Shown here piece after piece: positions 33,018 to 50,994 of a DNA stretch of 64,000 nt. Origin of the DNA: Trichopria drosophilae (taxonomy: Eukaryota > Arthropoda > Insecta > Hymenoptera > Diapriidae); contig JAQOWT010000026.1 in assembly GCA_030407085.1 (NCBI GenBank), positions 1 to 64,000 on the forward strand, written 5' to 3'. Position 1 is the first letter of the stretch. Each line of letters opens with the position of its first letter. The notes under the pieces were generated by a model. It searched no databases. It had not been told where the DNA came from and worked only from the letters and a program-made list of their open reading frames with translations. A program made the position numbers and the translations under genes.

Positions 33018-36000
33018 TTATTCATTTTCTATGTTATTAACAGTTTCAATAAAATACATTTTTTCAAAAATTTCGACCATAAAACAGAGTACAGATAATT
33101 GGGACACTTCTATGCAGGTAAGCGTTTCGTTTAAACTTACACATTTTGTCAGGAAAAATATATTACATTCATTTAGAATTCGGATTGAAAATGGTATTTC
33201 TGTAACGCATGTTTTTAAAATGACGTATGTTTTTGATTCACAATTACATTCAATTTCACAGTCGCAGTTATCTCCTTTAATGAAATACATTATTTTACCT
33301 ACGTGCTCACTTCCGTTTGTTTTTTTATATTTACAGAACATTGAATTCGATTTAATATTACGCATACTGCTTTCTGAATCGTATACAATTCCGTTATTCA
33401 TTAATCTCCGAAAATATTGGAGTTTTCTTTCATTAATTCCTAAATTATTTAAAATTTGTTTTAATGAAGAGGTGACTTCAGTCACTTTTCCAACTGCAAA
33501 AATTCCTGTTGAAACGTATGTCAATTTTCGTCTTTTATTAGGATGCGCCAGTTTGTCACAAAATTCGTAAGCCTTATTCCACTGTGTTAAGTATTTTTCT
33601 TTTATTAATTCAAGCTGCGAAACTAATGATACGGCTGAACATATTTGTGTTTCTGCCCGAGTGGTGCCATGAACAAAATTTTTAAAAACACCGTTTAAAT
33701 TTTCAAAGCCAAATAAAGAAGTTACCCGCAATGGACCAAAATTAATTACAGTTTCTGACAAATGTAAAAGTTGGTGAATATTTGGTACCATCTTATTTAA
33801 ACCGTAAAGTTCAGCGAATTTTGAGACAAAATGTTCCAAACACATCGCTGCCATTTCGATATCATTAGAGGAAACGCTAGTTTGGCTCAAAACATATATC
33901 GCGTATACTAGTAAAGTATAATGACGAAAATACTGAGGTTCCATAATGTGAAATAGCACTGGAATGCTGTAATATAAACACCATAATTTAAATTCTGCTG
34001 CTTTCCAATAATTAAATTCTCCCAAAGGTCTTGGATATCTCTTAACGAACGAAGGTGGTCGAATATTACATAAATATTTGTCAGTAACTTCACGAGATTT
34101 GTACAATGACCATTTTTCACTTTTATATTCAGGCGCAAACCAGAGACACATTAACTTTTTTATCACTCCCAAGTAAACGCAGTGCATGACGTCTACAGAT
34201 GTCGTTCGAATGTAATCATAAACAAATACAGACAATTTGGTTGGTCCTTTGACGCCAATTTTAGTTTCTCCAGTTTCGTGTGCTTCTTGAGCATGTTGGC
34301 TTGTCTCCTTACTTGTTCGTAAATTTATCGTTTCTCCATATGGATATACGTGTGATCTACCTACATTAATACCTTTTGATTTGCAACGAGCACATCCAAA
34401 GTCACCATTATACTGCGTCATATTCAAAAACAACGCCTTCGCTGGTAAGTCACACGTTCCACATATGACAATTCCTCGAATATGAATGATACCTCCCGGT
34501 GAATGTATATCAATGCCGGTGTACAGATTCTTCAGTTCCTCGGAAAAACAGTTCATAAATAAATTTGGATTGGGCTTTGATGGTCCAAACCATAGACCCG
34601 CTAAAAGTGCATTTTCTTTTTTAATTCTTTCTTCAAATGGCAATTCGTTAATTAAAAGATAAAAAGGCCATATACTATATTTAGAGGATTTAAACAAAGC
34701 TACTCCATCGGTATTCCATGTCAGGGAAATATTTTGAGATTCTGATAAGATGCCATTTTCAACTAATTTCTTATAAATCAATCCGTCATATATATCTTCA
34801 AAATTGTTCACGTTTTGTTTTTCTCGCGTATGTCTTTTATTTAAATTATTAATAAAGGATGACCGTTGATACAACATCCTTATTTGTTCTAAAATTGATA
34901 CTCGTATTATGTATCCAACCTGTTCACTATTATTGTCGCAATGCGTACATGATGATGTTTTGTTTTCTAATCTTGTATAACAAATTGAACAATAATAATG
35001 ACATATAATGGGCATCCTTGATTGACGTATTAACTTTTTGAATTTATAGAGGGTATGCTTCACGTGAGTGGGAACAATACAATGTAAATATATTAATTTA
35101 AGTAAATCTGCCATAGCTGATGCAGTTAGTTTATGGCGAATTACGAATAATATCACGGACACGACACTTTCAGCAAGTGTAATAGGCGCTCCTTCATAGA
35201 TGGGTTGATTCTTCGTTAACTCATCATCTTGATTCTCTAACAAATCAGTTGAATCCGTTGACTCACTGTCATCATCATCGCTTATGTCACTTTCGTCGGT
35301 GTCATCGATTACGTCAGAGTTGATAGAACAGTTTTCTGCACAATCATCGCAAATTTGCTGCGCATTTCCCACTTACATGAAATGACACAAAACGTTAAAA
35401 TGCGATAATATTACCAAGAAAAAACATTAACTGACTTATCTTCAGAAAACTCAATTTTAATGTACGTACAAGGGCCACTAGAAGAAAAAGAATCTTGGAA
35501 CTGGATGCTTAATTGTATTAAATAAATTTACAATTAATACATATTGCGTTTTTACGCGCGTTGTTTAATATTTAAGGTTCTATGTGGTCAAAATCTTACA
35601 TTTAGAAAAAAAATCTACTTTAAAAATTGTTTAGAGGTTAAAAAATGTCATTTGCGTCGTGTTATAAAATACCATTAAAAATGATAATTTCTATAAAAAT
35701 TGAAAAAAATATCGATTTTAATATAATCTTGAATCTATAAATTTACATTTAAGCATGTAAATAGTATATTCAGAATTTATTTTAAGTAACAAAATTGAAA
35801 AAATATAATATATAGAAATTTTCAAAATTGAAGACACATATTTGAATATTCAGGTGAGCAATTTTATAGCAATTCGCTTTTTTCATAAATATTAGGTATT
35901 TGTCTATTAAAATATACAAATAATGAGCAGTTTTTCATTATTACTATGTGAGAAATGTTACTCTAAAATTTGAAAATTTTGACACTTGCTATGTATTATT

Positions 36001-38840
36001 GAATATAAACTTATAGATACAAGATTATGTCAAAATCCATACAATTTAAAATTTATACAGAAATTAACGTTTTTATGCCATTTTAAAACACGGTGTAAAT
36101 GATATTTTGTAACCCCTTACAATCCTGAAAATAGATTTCCTTTAAAACAAAAGGTTATTTTGGTACCTTTTCACGCATCGCTCCGTCGCTAGCGACATGT
36201 TCGATTCCGTTCGAATTAGTCATTTTCAAATTTGAATTCATCGTTCGGCGACATTGATAGGCACAAGAGATGTATTTCGAAAACATTTATTCATTATAGT
36301 TAAAATATATCACGGAAGGTTACAATAGCGGAATCAAGCATTTATAATAAAATTTATACAATTTTTTATTAGGAAATAAGAATTGTTGGAAACAAACGAT
36401 TTTTTAATTTTGCAAAGCCTTTTAGAATGTACAGTATGAGGAATGTGTAAAAAAAGAAATCGGTGTAAATATTATTTTCGTATTGTCGGATATTACGAAA
36501 GAAAGTAGCGATGTTGATTGCCACAATTTGAATCGGGATATTTTTTAATTAATTAATTAAAGATAAATGTATTTTTTGACAATATCTTTCGATTCTCTTC
36601 TTTAAGGTGTTTTTTACAAAAAGTTTACAAAATATAGTCAAGAAATGCATTCGTCTTTAATTAACTAATTGCCGGATATGTAGAAAAAATAAATAAACAA
36701 TCATTTTTACGTCCCAGACATTAATTTTGGACCCCTGTTAACACCTTTTTCCTAAAATATTCACAATATTATCAAACAGATTAAAAAATATCGTTGTAGT
36801 CTACAAAATTTGTTTAAAAACATTAGAATTTAAAATTCTAAATCGTAGTATCTAATTTGAAAGTTAACTGAATTATAATGTCTGTAGTTAATAAAATGTG
36901 TTAACGACAACATTAAAATTTACAATAAAGTAATTTAAATAACGGACACAAGTATGTCTCAAGCTATTACGTCAAATTAAGAAACAGCAGCTTGAGATAT
37001 ACTTGTATTCGAAGTTTAATCTAAATTCTTATAATTTATTTAACAAATTAAACATTACAATTTAGAAGCATATAATAATTCTCAATTATAATGTTTTTAA
37101 ACAAAAATTTTTTTGACTACAATCATATTTTTCAATCTTTTTGACAATATTGTACATTTTTTAGATAAAAAATTGTTAAAAGTTCCATAATTTATATCCG
37201 GAACGTAAGAATTATTGTTTATTTTTTGTTCATATCCGACAACGCAAAAAAAAATACTATTATTTCCGAATTTTGTACACATTCCTCATACTGCACACAA
37301 TTAAGTGCTTTACAAAATTAAAAAATCGTTTGCTACTACTTATTTTCTAATAAACAATTGTATAATATTATTATAAATATTTGATTGTAACTTATTGTAA
37401 TTTTAATTAACTCAGTTAATTTTTAAATTAGACACTATAATTCAGAATTTTAAATTCTAATTTTTTTAAACAAATTGTTCCACTACAACGGTATTTTCTG
37501 ATCTTTTTCATAATATTGTCAATTTTTTAGGAAAAAAATGTTAAAAAGTCGAAAATTAATGTCTGGAACACAAAATTATAAACGTAAATTGTTGAGTATA
37601 TTTTATTACTATTTTTTTTTTATAAAATGTAAACGTAAATTTTTGAGGAAAAAGATGTTAAAAATGGCCAAAATTAATATCTGGAACATAAAAATTATTG
37701 ATCATTTATTTTTTTTACGTATCCGAGAATTAATTAATTAAAGACGGCATATCTTGACTATATTATGTAAACATTTTTGTAAAAAACATCTTACAGAAGA
37801 GAATCGGAAGATATAGTCAAATAATACATTTATCTTTGATTAATTAATTAATTAACTACTAATAAATAAATGTTTCCGAAATGCATCTAACCTCTTGTGC
37901 CTGTCAATGGCTCCGAGCGATGAATTCAAATTTGAAAATAATGATTTCGAACGGAATCGAACATGTCACTAGCGACGCGATGGAGCGACGCATGAAAAGG
38001 TACCTTAAGAATTAAATTATATGCGTATAAAAAACAACATATATTAATTTTAGATTTATTTAAAATAATGCAGCAATCCGGACCATTTTTTAAATGACCC
38101 ACAAGATATAAAATTCCTTGTTTTTGAACAATTACTGCAGTAGCTTTAAATAACTTGTATCGATTTGTTTTAAATTTTAGAGAACAGAATTTTTTAAGTT
38201 TAATTTATAAATTTCTCGAGTAACGGAAAATTGATAAATAACTGAGTTTTCTAAATAATTTTAAATTTAATTGAGACATACCATTCATTTCATTTGGTTC
38301 ATGTTCAACTATAACGGAATTCTGTAGAACGCTTTCCTCATCCACATTTTCTATTTCACAGTCATTATTATCAGCTTCTTCGTTGCAATCCTCAGTGACT
38401 TCTGAGCCATCTTCAAAATATTATTTAATAATTTATTATTATACAAATGTAAAATTAATATTCAATGAATGTTAATGTTGACTGAATGTTATCATCAGTA
38501 AATGAGCTAAAAATAATTTTATATGCCAAAAGAAATGCTAAGATAAATTTGACGTATATTCAATATTTCAGATATAATTATAATTCCGTAAGTTAGACTT
38601 AAAATGAAAACGCAACAGATTTAAAGGTTATTTGTGTAAAGTAAAATACTACAATTATAGTTTTATATTCTACATATTTAATTAATAGTTACTAGAGCTA
38701 GTAGAACTATCACTTTCATCACTTGTACATGAATCTTCATCTGTGTTTGTATGCGTATGAACATTCACGCGTAATATTTTCCGAATGCGAAATTGGCTTG
38801 TCCGGGAATAGTCCTCAAGTTTTCTTTTGAAATTTGACAT
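33018..38840 (-). CDS. Tnp2-like transposase of element 1 (three exons, intact)
   Basis: Exons 38840-38693, 38410-38282 and 35371-33018 join in phase (1, then 1) to 876 residues. Exon 1 gives a basic start (SNFKRKLEDYSRTSQFRIRK). An acidic serine-rich stretch follows. Then come a C-x2-C...C-x2-C zinc ribbon (YYCSIC, SCTHC), the WNTDGVALFKSSK block, LLAGLWFG, a C-x2-C (CARC) inside GDFGCARCK, the DVMHCVYLG block and a FENLNGVFKNFVHGT block. These match the Tnp2/DUF4218 layout of CACTA/EnSpm transposases. I infer catalytic acidic residues in NTDG, CDLPA and possibly FENLNG, but did not align them. Exon 3 alone is 784 codons, open from a GTG that is really the splice junction. Intron 2 (2.9 kb) holds a nested fold-back element. 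Its AATAAA overlaps the stop codon. Confidence 0.82.
35372..38281. other. Transposase intron 2 of element 1
   Basis: This 2.9-kb AT-rich intron has a donor GTATGT at 38281-38276 and an acceptor AG at 35373-35372 on the minus strand. It contains the 1.84-kb fold-back element (36162-38004). The flanks 35380-36160 and 38005-38275 hold no gene I can see. The equivalent intron in element 2 is about 550 bp and lacks this insertion. Confidence 0.6.
36162..38004. mobile_element. 1.84-kb fold-back element nested in the transposase intron
   Basis: It begins GGTACCTTTTCACGCATCGC and ends as the inverted partner GCGACGCATGAAAAGGTACC. The terminal 140 bp pair well (shared CGCTAGCGACATGTTCGATTC text and its complement), and homology continues weakly toward the middle (TTAATTAATTAAAGA, TATCTTTCGATTCTCTTC, ACGATTTTTTAATTTTG and partners). 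The whole element is therefore one imperfect hairpin. I found no coding region. The immediate flanks share only TT, so the duplication length is uncertain. It is probably a non-autonomous DNA element. Confidence 0.75.
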
Positions 38841-39136
38841 ATTTCAAAATATTCAGAAAAACCATTCAATAACAGAACGAGGTTATCGGAATCGATAAAC
38901 AAATAAATTGTGGTTATGAAAAGTCGAATGTGCGGTACTAATCAAGTCAATTGTCAGTAACCAACTTCACAGAAACAAATCGACATTGACAACCGAACCT
39001 GCTTAATAATTTCAATTTGAAGAATTCTGCAATAAGTAAGTTTATTAACTATCGTTTATCTCTATGTAAATCGCAATTACCTTATTTTTTACTATTTAAA
39101 CATTGCATTTTTGATAGCTGGAATAATCGGAAGAAA
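38841..39136. promoter_or_regulatory. Divergent promoter between transposase and right BEN gene
   Basis: About 296 bp separate the transposase start (38840, minus) from the right BEN start (39137, plus). A non-coding BEN exon ends at 39035 with donor GTAAGT, and the acceptor GATAG is at 39113-39117. The part 38930-39135 is a diverged homologue of the left BEN upstream region, including the UTR intron (82 bp here, 79 bp on the left). Confidence 0.6.
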
Positions 39137-44032
<4,896 letters not shown>

Positions 44033-44988
44033 TTTAACAAAAATATTAAAATAATACTTATTAATGTAGAATGTGACTTTGTTTTGAAATAAATTGAAGA
44101 ATAGAGTATTGTACATTAAAGGATGATGATGACACCACTGGGCAATAATGAGTTATTATTGCCCTTGACAGCGGGTAATAACGTATTCATTATTACATGC
44201 TACCGTGTCGCAGTCGTATAATGGATTACTTCTGCCCCTCTCTACAGGGGAATAAGATGCCGATTATCGTGCATGCGTGACGTACATATTATTTCTGACT
44301 ATTCGAATTAAAAAGCACAGTTTATTTCTGTTTATTTGAATAATATTTCTTTCGTTCCAATTTTGTTTTGGATTACGTTTAAATTGAAATAAATTCAAAT
44401 AGAATTGGATCTAAATCGTATCTTATAAGGGTCTAAAGAAATTTCCAAGCCGCATTCTCAGAGGTTTCCTGTGTCTTCGAAATGGATCACAACTGATTGG
44501 AACCGGATATGATTGTGATTAAATTTTGATCTATTTCAAATTAACATAATCGATGCTCAGATTTGAAAGAGATAAAAATCTATCAGCTGAAATATATCAT
44601 ACTTCGGCGGATATTGCTCCTGAATGTATTACATTTTGATCAAATTTGATCGGAATCGTCGCCAATGACATTCTCTTTTCTGAAACAGAACAATTCGATT
44701 TTGGTTGCATTTTGATCGCAAAGAGATCCTAAATTGACCAAAATATGATACAATTCGAATTCACTTCGAATTGTAGCAAATATATGAGTATGAAACAGTT
44801 CTGATCAGATTAAATTTTTATATAAAAAAAATCGCAATTACATCCAGTTTTGGCCTAATTTTCATTAATTGACAGAAAATCTGAGATCCTGAAATGTTTC
44901 AAAAAAGTGATCTTATTCTGATCCCCTTTTGATTCATTCGGTTTCGGCCAAATTTGATCAAATTAGATCATTTTTTTTTTTACTCGGG
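44033..44988. promoter_or_regulatory. Right subterminal region of element 1, GATC-rich
   Basis: Mirror of the left subterminal region: no gene, clustered GATC motifs between 44400 and 44975, terminus TTTTACTCGGG at 44988, BEN poly(A) signal at 44088. Confidence 0.6.
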
Positions 44989-44990
44989 TG
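44989..44990. other. Right target-site duplication (TG) of element 1
   Basis: TG directly follows CTCGGG and matches the TG at 26126-26127. Removing the element and one TG restores an ordinary satellite monomer. Confidence 0.85.
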
Positions 44991-47900
44991 TTACTATTTT
45001 AAAGCATATGCATAATTTTCATCTACAGTATCTAACATTGATAAAAATTATAAGAAAACAAAAAATTCAAGGCTGAAATGTCTGCAAAATAATGCCGCTG
45101 GAAAGCGAAGACTAAAATTTTGTAATCGGATCCTAAAATATATTAAAACATTTAGTGTTTTAAAGCATATGCATAATTTTCAACTACAGTATCTAACATT
45201 GATAAAAATTATAAGAAAACAAAAAATTCAAGGCTGAAATGTCTGGAAAATAATGCCGCTGGAAAGCGAAGACTAAAATTTTGTAATCGGTCCCTAAAAT
45301 ATATTAAACCTGTTAGTATTTCAAAGCATATGCATAATTTTCAACTACCGTATCTAACATTGATAAAAATTATAAGAAAACAAAAAATTCAAGGCTGAAA
45401 TGTCTGGAATATAATGTCGCTGGAAAGCGAAGACTAAAATTTTTTAATCGGTCCCTAAAATATATTAAACCGGTTAATATTTTAAAGCATATACATAATT
45501 TTCAACTACAGTATCTAACATTGATAAAAATTATAAGATAACAAAAATTCAAGGCTGAAATGTCTGGAAAGTAATGTCGCTGGAAAACGAAGACTAAAAT
45601 TTTGTAATCGGTCCCTAAAATATTTTAAACCTGTTAGTATTTTAAAGCATATGCATAATTTTCAACTACAGTATCTAACATTGATAAAAATTATAATAGA
45701 ACAAAAAATTCAACGCTGAAATGTCTGGAAAATAGTGTCGCTGGAAAGCGAAGACTAAAATCTTTTAATTGGTTCCTAAAATATTTTAAACCTGTCAGTA
45801 TTTTAAAGCATATGCATAATTTTCAGCTACAGTATCTAACATTGATAAAAATTATAACAGCACAAAAAATTCAAGGCTGAAATGTCTGCAAAATAATGTC
45901 GCTGGAAAGCGAAGACTAAAATTTTTTAATCGGTCCCTAAAATATTTTAAACCTGTCAGTATTTTAGAGCATATGCATACTTTTCAACTACAGTATCTAA
46001 CATTGATAGAAATTATGAGAGAACAAAAAAATTCAAGGTTGAAATGTCTGCAAAATAATGTCGCTGGAAAGCGAAGACTAACATTTTGTAATCGGTCCCT
46101 AAAATATATTAAACCTGTTAGTATTTTAGTTATAAGAGAACAAAAAATTCAAGGTTGAAATGTCTGCAAAATAATGTCGCTGGAAAGCGAAGACTAAAAT
46201 TTTGTAATCGGTCCCTAAAATATGTTAAACCTGTCAGTATTTTAAATCATATGCATACTTTTCAACTACAGTATCTAACATTGATAGAAATTATGAGAGA
46301 ACAAAAAAATTCAAGGTTGAAATGTCTGCAAAATAATGTCGCTGGAAAGCGAAGACTAAAATTTTGTAATCGGTCCCTAAAATATTTTAAACCTGTCAGT
46401 ATTTTAAAGCATATGCATAATTTTCAACTACAGTATCTAACATTGATAAAAATTATAAGAAAACAAAAAATTCAAGGCTGAAACGTCTGGAAAATAATGT
46501 CGCTGGAAAGCGAAGAATAAAATAGTTTAGTCGGTCCCTAAAATATATTAAACCTGTTAGTATTTCAAAGCATATGCATAATTTTCAACTACAGTATCTC
46601 ACATTGACAGAAATTATAAGAGAACAAAAAATTAAAGGCTGAAATGTCTGGAAAATAATGTCGCTGGAAAGCGAAGAATAAAATAGTTTAGCCGGTCCCT
46701 AAAATATATTTAACCTGTCAGTATTTTAAAGCATATGCATACTTTTCAACTACAGTATCTAACATTGATAAAAATTATAAGAAATCCAAAAATTCAAGGC
46801 TGAATCGTCTGGAAAATAATGTCGCTGGAAAGCGAAGAATAAAATAGTTTAGTCGGTCCCTAAAATATATTAAACCTGTTACTATTTTAAAGCATATGCA
46901 TAATTTTCATCTACAGTATCTAACATTGATAAAAATTATAAGAAAACAAAAAATTCAAGGCTGAAATGTCTGGAAAATAATGTCGCTGGAAAGCGAAGAC
47001 TAAAATTTTGTAATCGGTCCCTAAAATATTTTAAACCTGTCAGTATTTTAAAGCATATGCATAATTTTCAACTACAGTATTTAACATTGATAAAAACTAT
47101 AACAGAACAAAAAATTCAAGGCTGAAATGTCTGCAAAATAATGTCGCTGGAAAGCGAAGTCTAAAATTTTGTAATCGGTCCCTAAAATATATATAACCTG
47201 TTAGTATTTTAAAGCATATGCATAATTTTCAACTACAGCATCTAACATTGATAAAAATTATAAGAGAACAAAAAATTCAAGGCTGAAATGGCTGGAAAAT
47301 AATGTCGCTGGAAAACGAAGACTAAAATTTTGTAATCGGTCCCTAAAATATATTAAAACTTTTAGTATTTTAAAGCATATGCATAATTTTCAACTACAGT
47401 ATCTAATATTGATAAAATTATATGAGAACAAAAAATTCAAGGCTGAAATGTCTGCAAAATAATACCGCTGGAAAGCGAAGACTAAAATTTTGTAATCGGT
47501 CCCTAAAATATTTTAAACCTGTCAGTATTTTAAAGCATATGCATAATTGTCAACTACAGTATCTAACATTGATAGAAATTATAAGAAAACAAAAAATTCA
47601 AGGCTGAAATGTCTGGAAAATAATGTCGCTGGAAAGCGAAGACTAAAATTTTGTAATAGGTCCCTAAAATATTTTAAACCTGTCAGTATTTTAAAGCATA
47701 TGCATACTTTTCAACTACAGTATCTAACATTGATAAAAATTATAATAGAACAAAAAATTCAAGGCTGAAATGTCTGGAAAATAATGTCGCTGGAAAGCGA
47801 AGACTAAAATTTTGTAATAGGTCCCTAAAATATTTTAAACCTGTCAGTATTTTAAAGCATATGCATAATTTTCAACTACAGTATCTAACATTGATAAAAA

Positions 47901-48593
47901 TTATAAGAAATCGAAAAATTCAAGGCTGAATCGTCTGGAAAATAATGTCGCTGGAAAGCGAAGAATAAAATAGTTTAGCCGGTCCCTAAAATATAATAAC
48001 CCTGTCAGTATTTTAAAGCATATGCATACTTTTCAACTACAGTATCTAACATTGATAAAAATTATAAGAAATTCAAAAATTCAAGGCTGAAACGTCTGGA
48101 AAATAATGTCGCTGGAAAGCGAAGAATAAAATAGTTTAGTCGGTCCCTAAAATATATTAAACCTGTTAGTATTTCAAAGCATATGCATAATTTTCAACTA
48201 CAGTATCTCACATTGACAGAAATTATAACAGAATAAAAAATTCAAGGTTCAAATGTCTGCAAAATAATGTCGCTGGAAAGCGAAGACTAAAATTTTGTAA
48301 TCGGTCCCTAAAATATATTAAACCTGTTACTATTTTAAAGCATATGCATAATTTTCATCTACAGTATCTAACATTGATAAAAATTATAAGAAAACAAAAA
48401 ATTCAAGGCTGAAATGTCTGGAAAATAATGTCGCTGGAAAGCGAAGACTAAAATTTTGTAATCGGTCCCTAAAATATTTTATACCTGTCAGTATTTTAAA
48501 GCATATGCATAATTTTCAACTACAGTATTTAACATTGATAGAAATTATAAGAGAACAAAAAATTCAAGGCTGGAATGTCTGGAAAATAATGTC
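44989..48593. repeat. Tandem satellite array, about 161-bp monomer (right block)
   Basis: Continuation of the left array. Several monomers here carry the variants GAAGAATAAAATAGTTTAG and AAATCCAAAAATTC or AAATTCAAAAATTC, which also occur just left of element 1 (25380-26110), confirming one original array split by the insertion. The array stops in mid-monomer at about 48593, where element 2 begins. It does not resume within the window. Confidence 0.97.
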
Positions 48594-49150
48594 TATGCTA
48601 TGTAATGTTTATGCTCGCTTTAAAGGAATGAGAATCAAATTTTGACCTGATTGAGATCAAAAGTTGATCAATTTTTGATCAGATTTAAATACGTGGAGAA
48701 TATTGTTGTCGTTACGCGAACATTAAAAACTGATCTTTTTTTGATCATTTTATGGTGGAAAAAAGATCTGTTTATGCTCGCTTTAAAGGAATGAGAATCA
48801 AATTTTGACCTGATTGAGATCAAAAGTTGATTAATTTTTGATCAGATTTAAATACGTGGAGAATGTTGTTGTCGATACGCGAACATTAAAAACTGATCTT
48901 TTTTTGATCATTTTCTGATCAAGATGTGGATTACCCTGTATTCTCAAATGACCCAACTCTAGTGGATTTCGGGTCTATAAGAAATCTTGTCATGATCACT
49001 TTTAAAGTAAAAATTAATGAGAACGATGATTGTAGCAAAAAATAGGGTGAATCACTTATAAACATGACGAGAATCAAGAAATGTCCAGTTTTTTCGAAAA
49101 AAAATTGTCTCTTATCGATCGTTATAAAAACAGAATAAGATTTAAAAAGT
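48594..49150. repeat. Left inverted terminal region of element 2
   Basis: Pairs with 62010-62470 in inverse orientation at roughly three-quarters identity by eye. It contains a 162-bp direct tandem duplication (about 48607-48768 and 48769-48930) of a GATC-rich unit starting TTTATGCTCGCTTTAAAGG. The right terminus has only one copy. From 49150 to 49361 the sequence is AT-rich with no other feature. Confidence 0.75.
48607..48930. repeat. 162-bp tandem duplication inside the left end of element 2
   Basis: Two copies beginning TTTATGCTCGCTTTAAAGG differ at a few positions (for example GATCAATTT versus GATTAATTT, and AATATTG versus AATGTTG). Each has several GATC motifs. Confidence 0.85.
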
Positions 49151-50051
49151 TATACAATTTTTTTTTTAATAAATAGTTCCATATTTTATTCAGTAAATAA
49201 GTGATCAAACATTTAAGTGAATATGATTAATAGTAATTGAAAGAAAGGAAAGAATACACCAGAAAATATGAGACAACATTTTTAATGTACATTTCTTTAA
49301 ATGTTTCAAATATAATTAACATATCAAATGAACAGGTGTGTGAATAAGTTATATTATATTTTTAATTTTTTTTATTTGATTCCTCTAAGGATTTGTCATT
49401 TGAACGCCGTTTCGTATTAGGCACACTTTGCTTGAGCGGCGCCTTATGTTTGTCGGCATTTTTGTTGTCCTTCCGCAGATAATTACATAAAGTGGTGACT
49501 TTCTTCGAAAACGCCTCATCCGTCAGCCGTATACTCTTGCTGACGTTTGAATTGACAAAACCTAAATCAGAATATAAATAATTATTCAGCATTACCAGTT
49601 TTATAGTAGGTTTTGTAAATTCCTAAAAGTAGACTAGAAAAGAAGTGTTAATGGAATGGTATTCTTGGTCAATTCTTAATTAATTTCTTTAATATTTTTT
49701 ATAAGATATGTATTATGGCGGTTAGAATTTGTAAACATCGATTCATTTTGAATTTTCATTTTTTAGCATATATTACTCGCTTATCACATTAAATTAAATT
49801 AAAAACTTACATTTAACTCCTTCTAATATGCGTGGTGAAATGTCGTTGGTCACATTTATTCCTTTTCCAGAAATGGACGACTGAGCGAGTTTTTCCTTCC
49901 CCATGATCTCATACAGCAGTGCGCGTATCATTTTCGGTGGATCTTTTTTAAATTGCCGAGAGATCATTTGGGCTTCAAACGCTGGCTGCCAGACATTTGA
50001 TCCAGCGCCAATTTCGATCTATACATAATTTCCAGAATACAATTTATACAG

Positions 50052-50380
50052 GAAATGTTCGATATGGCACGAGTATGGTTTGAGTATTGGAATGATGGCT
50101 ATAGTATGAGAGTTGTATGCCTTTTATGTGGATCAAAGGTATATGGGGATAATCTGGCGTATGACCGCTGTCCATACTATTTGCCAGACTAATTCAAGGC
50201 GGATAAAGTCTCGCATTAGTCTGGCACCCGTATGGAATTAGTTTGGCAAATAGTATGGGAAGCGGTCATACGCCAGATTATCCCCATACCTTTGATCCAC
50301 GTAAAAGGCATACAAGTCTCATATTATAGCCATACTCATTCCAATACTCAAGCCATAGATCGTGCCATATCGAGCATTTC
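50052..50380. mobile_element. 329-bp MITE in intron 4 of the element 2 BEN gene
   Basis: Long inverted repeats start GAAATGTTCGATATGGCACG and end as the inverted partner of GAAATGCTCGATATGGCACG. The arms of about 130-150 bp contain GTATGGGGATAATCTGGCGT and its complement, with a short unique centre (about 50205-50225). No coding capacity. The flanking duplication is not evident. Confidence 0.85.
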
Positions 50381-50994
50381 TATGCGGGGATTTAAAGAAT
50401 AACATAATTATTAAATGAAATTCTATAAAACGAAGTAGAGATTCTTACCTCCTTTACACAATTTTCTCTTGTATGGATTTGGTGACTGGTGCAAGCCGTT
50501 GACTCTTTAGATTCCTCTCTAGGAGCATCTTTAGCATGATCCAAAATTGCTTTGATGAATAGTTGGTTTTCGGGATCAATGAGGCTTTCCAGCAGGTTCA
50601 AATTTTTTTTTCATACTATTTAAATTTATAACGATGAACATAACGTTTGAGAAAAGATGTATAAAAATGACGAAAAGCTACATAAAGAAATACAAAACTG
50701 TAAATTAATACTGGAAGAGGAAATTCTGTATTCCAGCGAAAAATTAATTATTCAATCGAAAAATCTAAATCTTTAGCTGAATTACCAAATTTTTCGACGG
50801 AACACCGAATTTTTTCTATCAGTAAAGGTATAAATTATTATTTGAAAGCATAAATATGAATGTGTAATTAAATTTCGTTATCACCAGATGGAAAATTTAC
50901 TCGTTGAACTGCTGCCTGATCTAATAATTTAAACGGAAGATCCACCGTTGATGGGGAGGACTGCAAATCAATTGCCTCATAATTTTTACCATTA

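Noticed and set aside
32953..33570. 205-codon plus-strand open frame
   Set aside because: Antisense to the C-terminal part of the transposase, whose frame has clear homology to the element 2 copy.
33018..35372. Single-exon 784-codon transposase starting at 35372
   Set aside because: That first codon is GTG at a splice acceptor. Two upstream exons join in phase and match the exons of the element 2 gene.
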